From positions 1 through 5,184 of the forward strand of contig JAITQZ010000072.1 of the NCBI GenBank assembly GCA_031288635.1: a stretch of DNA of 5,184 nt. The letters run 5' to 3'. This document shows, piece after piece, positions 1 through 5,184 of this stretch (positions are counted from its first letter, which is position 1; each line of letters begins with the position of its first letter). The stretch comes from Candidatus Peribacteria bacterium. Lineage in GTDB: Bacteria; Patescibacteria; JAEDAM01; Absconditabacterales; Absconditicoccaceae. The notes beneath the pieces were generated by a model that did no database searches, was not told where the DNA came from, and worked only from the letters and a program-made list of their open reading frames with translations. Made by a program: the position numbers and the translations under genes.

Positions 1-2458
1 TCAAAGGTGCTACTGAATGAGCTCCCGTTTCCACGAGAGGAGGCGTTCAACATTTCCCATCATAAAGGTCTCCACTATAGTCTCCATCTCCACAAACATC
101 TTGCGTTAATCCTCATCATCAACCACCGCCTCATCATCCACCTCACCCTCATCAACCGCCACCTCATCAACCACCACCAGCCACTACTTGAGTCGCATTA
201 CACGAAGCAGTTGTCCCTCCATTCACTCCAGAACACGTCCACGTTCGTGGTCAACTTCCACTTACAACAGAAGAAACACCTCCTGAACAAAGGTTAGTCG
301 TGGGTGCAACAGAAACACTGGTTCAATGGGCTGTTCCACACACTCCATTAATAATCTCCAGTCTAGTAATCGCAATTTCTGTCTCCGCTTGATGTCCAGC
401 TTCATCAGTAATATGAACCGTAAACATAGAAGTCCCCGTATGCAAAGAAAGAGATGTAGACCAAATTCCTCCCGTAAACGGCACTACCTCCCCACTTATC
501 GTGATAGTAGCCACATTTGCTTCTACATATGTTCCTGTTAATAGTATACTGGCTCCCGTAGTAGAAAATCCACTCTGATGAGAGACAATAGCTATCGTCG
601 GAGGAATAGTATCTAATGTTATCGTCGCTTTCCCCGTAAAAATTAGACTCCCCGTCCAAATGCTTCGAGTAATATCCTTCACTCCCTCCCCACTACTCAA
701 CTCCAAAGCTACATCAAATATTCCCTTCCCAGTACCTGTAATACTCTGTATCATATCTCCAGAAAGTTCATAGTGAGCGTCTAAAGACGTTTCTGCCATC
801 CCAGTAAGTATCATTCCAGAGCTATACAACGGAAATTGAAAGCTATTAGGACACAGTGGCAATGATGCTGAAACCTTCACACTTCCCGTATTTCCCGCCC
901 AATCCTGTACTAACAAGGTCAAAAAAGCTGTCCCCGTACTAAGCGTCGTCGCTCCCGTCCAAGAAAGTCCACCATCCCAACTATAAGCCGCTCCCGCCAA
1001 TGCAAGGTCATCGCTTCCCGTAAACGTATAGGTCAAAAAGGCTCCACTACAGTAATTATCCGTATCTACCGTTCCCGTAACCGTAGGCAAAATAGTATCA
1101 AGCAATTGAAGACTACGATAAAGATTGATTCTTCTATTTCCCGCTATCTGTTTACTAGACGATGAAAGTATATCTGCTCCATCAAAAAGAGCTTGCTTAA
1201 CTTGTCCTCCAGTAAAATCAGGTCTATACGTCCATAAAAAGCTGAATACTCCTACAACGTGAGGCGTTGCCATAGAAGTCCCATCCATATTTGTATAACT
1301 ACCACTGAGAATGGTGCTATTGATACTCACTCCAGGAGCTGAGATATCTACAGTTTGTCCATAATTGGAAAACCAAGCTAAAGTATTATTGCTTCCATGA
1401 GCAGCTACACAAATTACTTGAGGATTTGTAATATTAAAATTACATGGATAATTTGGAGTACCATCATTGTTTCCATTATTATTTCCGGCTGCTGCAATAA
1501 AAATTCCTCCTGCATTCGTGAAGACAGTAATTGCTTCCAACATTGCGGCATCATAATCAGTTCATCACAAACTTGCATTGATAACGTTTGCCCCATTATA
1601 AGTAGCAAACTTAATACCCTTTATAATACTATTAGAATCAATAAATCACTTGTTTGCACTATACTGATACCCTACTTTAATGGCCATTATTTTCGCATTA
1701 GGATGTACACCTACAATTCCTTGCATATTATCCATTTCTGCTGCAATCGTCCCTGCTATGTGCGTTCCGTGCGTATTGTACTCCTCTACAGAAAGCGTTT
1801 GAGAGGGAGAAGTGGGATTTTTTGCAGTAGCTACGGGAAGAGGGTCTTTATTTACAGTACCAGTACCCTGAAAACTCCCTCCTAATTGATAGACATCTTT
1901 AACATAAAAACTTGCTCCATGTTTACATCCTCATCGATAATTTCCACTAATATTTTTACAATTACTTCCATCTCGCATTTGATTTACCAGGTCAGGATGA
2001 CGATAATCTACGCCTAAATCAAGAACAGCTATCAGACTTCCAGTAGCATTGCGGTTCCCACTGAAAATTTCCATCGTTTCTGGTCGATGAATATTGGGTA
2101 AACCTCGCAAACTACCATACAAACTATCGTTGGGAGTAGCAAAAACTTGATACAAATAATTTGGCTGCACGTACTTTACTCCCGGAGATGCAGACAATTT
2201 TTCAATAAGCTCTTGGGTACTCTCTCCGCTTTTCCCCACCACTAACGCCATTGTCTCATTATCCTCTACAGAAAGCGTACTCAGTGTGGTGTACTCCGCC
2301 ACAGGAGTCGAAGCTACAGAAAAAAGCCCTACTTTCGGCTGCTCATATACCACAATCACTTGCCCCTCCATATAGTCCTGAGCAAAAGCCAAAGGAAAAA
2401 AGAAAGCAGAAATTGAAAAAAGAGCAAAAAGAATCTTATATATATATCTGCATTGCAT
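1..2458 (-). CDS. Secreted subtilisin-like serine protease (S8) with Ig-like and Cys-rich tail; UGA read as Gly; C-terminus beyond window
   Basis: Reading UGA as Gly gives one open frame of 819 residues that runs off the left edge. Residues 1-26 form a signal peptide (basic R4 and K8, hydrophobic core, AFA-Q cleavage site), so the protein is exported. Residues about 30-105 resemble an I9-type propeptide (SPGVKYVQPNY). The peptidase S8 domain spans about 140-453 with the full triad: Asp147 (VLDLGVD), His230 (HGTHIAG) and Ser395 (GTSMATPH); Asn326 (AAAGN) fits the oxyanion residue. Two Ig-like regions follow (about 455-532 and 615-697), then a Cys-containing repeat (about 698-757), a poly-Gly linker (761-783) and another Cys-containing motif (CGDGDYSGDLYDGKCG, 789-804). 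Seventeen in-frame TGA codons occur, ten of them in the linker; residues 298-299 of the family motif VINASLGG are both TGA. Six CGA codons (residues 118, 125, 162, 175, 598, 738) probably encode Trp. The family is certain; the substrate is unknown. A role against host or prey proteins is only inference. Confidence 0.95.
110..178 (-). repeat. Poly-glycine linker, 23 codons mixing TGA with GGN
   Basis: On the minus strand this in-frame tract contains only GGN codons (13) and TGA codons (10), including a run of three TGA at 113-121. Read with UGA as Gly it is 23 uninterrupted glycines (protease residues 761-783), a flexible spacer between the Cys-containing repeat and the next C-terminal motif. 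Under the standard code it would be ten stops in 69 bp. On the plus strand it appears as TCA/ACC triplets, which creates a meaningless His-rich open frame. Confidence 0.93.
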
Positions 2459-2459
2459 T

Positions 2460-2465
2460 TCCTCT
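2460..2465 (-). promoter_or_regulatory. Shine-Dalgarno-like AGAGGA very close to the protease start
   Basis: AGAGGA lies immediately before the protease ATG, leaving only one or two bases between it and the start codon, closer than the usual 5-9. The ATG at 2458 is still preferred because the signal peptide needs it and no other plausible in-frame start (ATG, GTG or TTG) occurs in the next few codons. The motif may be coincidental. Confidence 0.4.
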
Positions 2466-2498
2466 GAAATAAAAAGCTAAAACCTTGTTTTCAAATCT

Positions 2499-2531
2499 AA
2501 AAAAATCCCCTAAGAATGCAAGAGATTTTTT
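2499..2531 (-). terminator. Possible second hairpin with U-tract in the protease leader
   Basis: The inverted repeat AAAAAATC (2500-2507) and GATTTTTT (2524-2531) can be extended inward on the minus-strand RNA by G-U and C-G pairs. It is followed by a run of seven T on that strand. It lies between the strong terminator and the protease start. It may be a tandem back-up terminator for the regulator gene, or an attenuator if the protease promoter lies upstream of it. The stem is AT-rich, so support is weak. I see no convincing promoter for the protease on either side. Confidence 0.35.
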
Positions 2532-2551
2532 ATACTTTTAACCTGAGATTC

Positions 2552-2591
2552 AAAAAAACATCGCTCCATTTCCCTCAGGACGAAGCGATGT
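2552..2591 (-). terminator. Intrinsic (rho-independent) terminator of the regulator gene
   Basis: A perfect 8-bp inverted repeat, ACATCGCT paired with AGCGATGT (plus positions 2558-2565 and 2584-2591), is followed on the minus strand by seven consecutive T (plus 2552-2558). It begins about 12 bases after the TAA of the sigma-like/HARE gene. The loop is about 18 bases, and its outer bases can add one or two pairs. Position and structure fit a standard intrinsic terminator that isolates the regulator from the protease gene downstream. Confidence 0.87.
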
Positions 2592-2603
2592 CGATATAGT
2601 AAT

Positions 2604-3698
2604 TTATTTCTTTGCTTTCAATTGGTACACTCCTTTATCTACTCTCTCAAACAACTCCTTGAACTTTTGCAGATTAAGCATTACGGTATTTGGACTCACC
2701 ATTTTTTCTTTCAATACTTCCTTGCAAAGCTCTTTTACTGCCATTGGCCTCTCGTTTCTCTTAAAAATTCTTTCGAGAATTTCTTTTACTTGTCCTCCTT
2801 CGTATCCCCATTCTTTGAGCCCATAACGTCCGAGTCCAAGATTAACAAAGATATCATTATTTTTCACGAGTTCATTATGAATAGTATTGATTTTTACGCT
2901 TTTTTCTGGGAACCATTCCAAGATTTTAGCTGGCAACTCTTGGAAATGCACAGGTTTATTGAGCCTTCTCATCGTATAATAGATTTTGAGCTTCATTGTC
3001 TTTGGATTTACATCAGCGAATGACTCAAATCCTACTTTTCCATCAAATACACATATTCCTCTGATAATAGAGAAAAAGTTCATATAAAACAAATCGTTTT
3101 TCAGATAGCTTACTTCTTTGTACTCTTTCAAGAATGCATCTTTAAGCACTGCAATAAATTCATACACATCCTGAGACTTTCCTCTTTTGGTAAAATAATC
3201 ATTGATATACAATACCATCTTCGTCAGCAGGTCTTCGTAGATAGGTTCAATATAGAACGCTTTGTGCAAAAATCTATTTCTCTTGAGATACGTGACATCA
3301 AAATCTGAAATAAGAATAAGTTTGAGCTCAGCTTTATTAAATTTGAAAAGATTTCTATTTACGAGTTTTGCCACGAGCGTATCTTCTGCTAACACTCCTC
3401 CGTGAGCCTCCAACACTTTTTTGGCTTCAATCAAAACGTTCATATAGGTATCGTTTCCAACGATTAACCTTCTGAACCTCATCAGAGCTTGGGTTTCAAT
3501 CTGTCTGATTCTTTCCCTCGTCAGATTGTATTCCACTCCAATCCTTTGCAGAGGAATCCCTTTTTCTCCTCCCAGCCCAAATTTTTTCATCAACACTAAT
3601 CTCTCTTTGGGTTTGCAATAGATTAGAATATCCTTGAGGGCGGTTCCCTCAACGTCGACTTTGAGTTTCTTGTCGTCTAGTTTTACGTTAAAGTTCAT
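2604..3698 (-). CDS. Transcription regulator with sigma-70 region-4-like HTH and HARE-type winged helix
   Basis: This complete 364-residue protein is probably a DNA-binding or RNA-polymerase-associated regulator in the cytoplasm. Residues about 21-80 resemble sigma-70 region 4, with the recognition helix LTRERIRQIETQALMRFRR (59-77) that in sigma factors contacts the -35 element. No sigma region 2 is visible, so it is not a complete sigma factor. Residues about 232-297 match the HARE-HTH fold (NTIHNELV, then FVNLGLGRYGLKEWG), as in the RNA polymerase delta subunit. A second winged-helix-like unit may span about 302-361, and the middle (about 92-230) may hold further helical domains I cannot name. 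The ATG at 3698 is the only reasonable start, because an in-frame TAA lies at 3711-3713. No Shine-Dalgarno motif is seen. It has its own promoter and terminator. Unlike its neighbours it uses no TGA (all 20 Gly are GGN) and no CGA; Arg is mostly AGA/AGG. Target genes are unknown. Confidence 0.88.
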   Translation of the reverse strand: MNFNVKLDDKKLKVDVEGTALKDILIYCKPKERLVLMKKFGLGGEKGIPLQRIGVEYNLTRERIRQIETQALMRFRRLIVGNDTYMNVLIEAKKVLEAHGGVLAEDTLVAKLVNRNLFKFNKAELKLILISDFDVTYLKRNRFLHKAFYIEPIYEDLLTKMVLYINDYFTKRGKSQDVYEFIAVLKDAFLKEYKEVSYLKNDLFYMNFFSIIRGICVFDGKVGFESFADVNPKTMKLKIYYTMRRLNKPVHFQELPAKILEWFPEKSVKINTIHNELVKNNDIFVNLGLGRYGLKEWGYEGGQVKEILERIFKRNERPMAVKELCKEVLKEKMVSPNTVMLNLQKFKELFERVDKGVYQLKAKK

Positions 3699-3742
3699 TG
3701 GTAGAATATTTTAAAAGTTAAAATAGTCATTGAATTAACTAG

Positions 3743-3770
3743 AGTATAAGAAACTCTTTTTCAAAGTCAA
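3743..3770 (-). promoter_or_regulatory. Near-consensus sigma-70-type promoter for the regulator gene
   Basis: On the minus strand TTGACT (3770-3765, 5 of 6 to the -35 consensus) and TATACT (3748-3743, 5 of 6 to the -10 consensus) are separated by 16 bp. Transcription would begin near 3736, giving a leader of about 38 bases before the ATG at 3698. It lies between the recombinase stop (3802) and the regulator start, the expected place. I see no intrinsic terminator for the recombinase upstream, so some read-through is possible. Confidence 0.75.
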
Positions 3771-3801
3771 GCCCAAATTTTGTTTTTTTATGTTCTCTGC
3801 T

Positions 3802-4746
3802 TTACATCATATTTTTATACAGTTCCGTCGTATCATCTTTATCTAAAAGCGTATGGACTTGTTGGAGATATTTATCATCCACGTGCGTATAAATTTGTGT
3901 CGTAGTAATAGAAGAATGTCCCAATAATGCTTGTACTGACCTAATATCTGCCCCCTTTCTCAATAAAGAAGTAGCGAAACTATGTCTAAGCGTATGAGGT
4001 GTCACTTTTTTCGAGATACCTACCAACTGAGCATATTGTTTTACCAAGGCTTCCACACTATTCCTACTCAAAGGGGTCCCATAACTATTTCTAGACAAAG
4101 AAATAAAAAGAAAATCTGAATCATCACCTCTCGCAAACAAATAATTTTTCAATTTCTCCCTCGCCTGCACCGTCATAAAAACAGAACGCAGTTTGCTACC
4201 TTTCCCAATCACAGAAAACTGTTTTTCAGACAGTTTAATATCGCTTTTTTTGAGGGTAATCAACTCTGTCACGCGAAGCCCTGTACCATAAAGCGTATAT
4301 AAAATAGCTTGGTCTCTCGCAGATTTCAAAGGATGCTTCTCAAACTCCAGAGGAGCTCCCAAAATCTTTTCCACCTCTTGTTCAGAAAGGTAAGAAAGCT
4401 GACGAGGAGGGATTTTGGCCAAATCCAGCTTATCAGGAGAAATCGTTTCTACATCATTCCTCAGCAAAAACCTAAAAAACGACCTCAATCACACAATATG
4501 ATAGTTGACCGTTTTATGACTCAAGCCCTGTTTCACCAAAAAAATTCTAAAATCCTGAATTTGCAGACTATGCACCTGATTAGCAGAGACATCTCCCACA
4601 TACGAGATAAACCTATTCACTCGCAAACTGTAATTTTCTATCGTTTTAGGAGAGGAATTTTTGGTATATTGAAGATAATTAATGAACCTTTCTAAATGCG
4701 TACTCAGCAAATTAAAATCCTGACCATATCCCTTAGTAGACCCCAT
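3802..4746 (-). CDS. Xer-type tyrosine recombinase, one UGA codon read as Gly
   Basis: The protein is 314 residues when TGA at 4489-4491 is read as Gly86, near the usual Xer length of about 300. Residues about 10-95 form the SAM-like core-binding domain (SPKTIENY, then LRSFFRFL). Residues about 113-305 form the catalytic domain with all six active residues: Arg158 (TGLRVTEL), Lys182 (GKGSK), His251 and Arg254 (HTLRHSFAT), His277 (LGHSS) and nucleophile Tyr286 (QIYTHV). Their spacing closely follows E. coli XerD. It probably cuts and rejoins DNA, for example to resolve chromosome dimers, or acts as an integrase. XerC, XerD, XerH-like or integrase identity cannot be settled, and no dif or att site is seen. 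I chose ATG 4746, which overlaps the upstream gene by 14 bp; an in-frame ATG at 4839 would add 31 low-complexity residues and a 107-bp overlap. Neither has a clear Shine-Dalgarno motif. CGA at residue 42 sits where related proteins often have an aromatic residue. Confidence 0.93.
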
Positions 4747-5184
4747 TTTGACTGTTGACGAAATTTTGGAGCTGCTGTTTGTCTTGCTCTGGGGTTTGGG
4801 CGGCTTGTGAAAGGTTGGGGTCGAATTCTCCGTTAACATACGCCTGCATTTGAGTTAAAAAGGTGTTCATACGATTAGATAACACCGTATATTCCTCTAT
4901 ACTCAAAACCTCTCTATTTTCAACTCTTTTAATCAAAAGGTCAGATTGATAAACGACATACCCCGCATACTTCACCAGATAGGCATCGTCCTGTCTTTCT
5001 CAGATTTCTACCAGCTGTTGAGCAAAATTATATTGAGACATCAAACTCTGCACCATATCTTGGGAACTCACTTCAGTGGGAAGAAGCGGCTCTGTATCTG
5101 TTCCATCTAAAGGCAGAGGAGAAGAAGGCTGTTCATTTGGAGTTTCAAGAGGAGAAGAAGATGGTTCATTTGGAGTTTCAAGAG
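4733..5184 (-). CDS. Unrecognised protein with Pro/Ser/Glu-rich repeats, C-terminal part only
   Basis: The frame is open from the right edge to TAA at 4733-4735 if TGA at 5000-5002 is read as Gly (EI-G-ERQDD), giving 149 visible residues; the start is outside the window. The first part is disordered-looking and low in complexity, with an 11-residue tandem repeat (LETPNEPSSSP, then LETPNEQPSSP). A helical, Gln- and charge-rich region follows (from MVQSLMSQYNF to about NTFLTQMQAYVNG), then a polar tail ending NSQNGVY. I see no transmembrane segment or catalytic motif in the visible part and do not recognise the family. It overlaps the recombinase start by 14 bp, so the two are probably cotranscribed and translationally coupled. 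A GTG at 4975 could be taken as a start under the standard code, but that would ignore the open frame continuing upstream. Confidence 0.75.
5131..5184 (-). repeat. 33-bp in-frame tandem repeat, reaching the window edge
   Basis: A 21-base stretch at 5131-5151 recurs identically at 5164-5184, a period of 33 bp (11 codons). It encodes repeats with the core LETPNE followed by a Ser/Pro-rich spacer in the unrecognised protein. The second copy reaches the window edge, so the copy number is unknown. In-frame repeats of this kind commonly vary in number between strains. Confidence 0.8.

Noticed and set aside
110..178. Triplet-rich tract as a CRISPR or non-coding satellite repeat
   Set aside because: There are no spaced repeats. 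The pattern is exactly codon-phased with the protease and consists only of glycine codons under table 25.
7..297. Plus-strand open frame rich in His, Leu and Ile
   Set aside because: It is the mirror of the protease tail. It stays open because the TGA/GGN glycine codons read as TCA/ACC on the other strand. It has no domain and a repetitive composition.
1397..1885. Plus-strand open frame of 162 codons opposite the protease catalytic domain
   Set aside because: Its translation is Ile/Ser/Cys-rich with no recognisable motif, whereas the opposite strand carries the His motif, the VINASLGG motif and the oxyanion Asn of a subtilase.
323..1933. Protease as a pseudogene or frameshifted gene with several stop codons
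   Set aside because: All interruptions are TGA in one constant frame, with no TAA, TAG or frame change, and several fall on conserved Gly. Reading UGA as Gly restores a complete catalytic domain.
3699..3801. Xer target site (dif-like) or terminator in the gap after the recombinase
   Set aside because: I found no convincing 11-6-11 inverted-repeat arrangement and no GC stem with a T-run there; only the promoter elements are supported.
4486..4491. Recombinase split into separate N-terminal and C-terminal genes
   Set aside because: Both halves are in the same frame and separated by a single TGA inside the linker helix of one Xer protein. Read as Gly86 it gives a normal-length protein with correct spacing of all catalytic residues.
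4747..4839. Extended recombinase start at the ATG at 4839
   Set aside because: It would add 31 low-complexity polar residues not typical of Xer proteins and overlap the upstream gene by 107 bp. The ATG at 4746 gives the usual length.

Overview
This window reads coherently only under a non-standard genetic code in which UGA encodes glycine, as known for the Absconditabacteria (SR1) and Gracilibacteria branch of the Patescibacteria/CPR. Three of the four genes contain in-frame TGA, and several of these fall where the protein family requires Gly: the VINASLGG motif of a subtilase, the CGTA-H-G and GSGP motifs of its tail, and a 23-codon poly-glycine run in which 10 codons are TGA. CGA codons also behave as tryptophan: three of the seven sit exactly where the family has Trp, while no conserved Arg uses CGA or CGG. 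Published work, as I recall it, links CGA/CGG-to-Trp with Absconditabacterales, so that order is my best guess for the source. The AT-rich DNA, small intergenic gaps and overlapping genes agree with a CPR genome.

All four genes lie on the minus strand, so transcription runs from the right edge to the left. At the right edge (5184 to 4733) is the C-terminal part of an unrecognised protein with a Pro/Ser/Glu-rich 11-residue tandem repeat. It overlaps by 14 bp the start of a complete Xer-type tyrosine recombinase (4746 to 3802) that has all six catalytic residues and one UGA-coded Gly. A gap of about 100 bp follows, holding a near-consensus sigma-70-type promoter (3770 to 3743). This drives a 364-residue regulator (3698 to 2604) with a sigma-region-4-like helix-turn-helix and at least one C-terminal HARE-type winged helix. 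That gene ends in a clear intrinsic terminator (2591 to 2552), with a second weaker hairpin downstream. The rest (2458 to the left edge) is a secreted multidomain subtilisin-like protease, cut off by the window at its C-terminus.

Functionally, the right half holds DNA-handling or regulatory genes (recombinase, transcription regulator) and the left half one large exported protease. The terminator and promoter make the regulator a separate transcription unit from its neighbours, and nothing in the sequence links it directly to the protease. With the standard code the protease would be broken into several false ORFs or called a pseudogene, and the recombinase would be split in two. Neither is broken once UGA is read as Gly.
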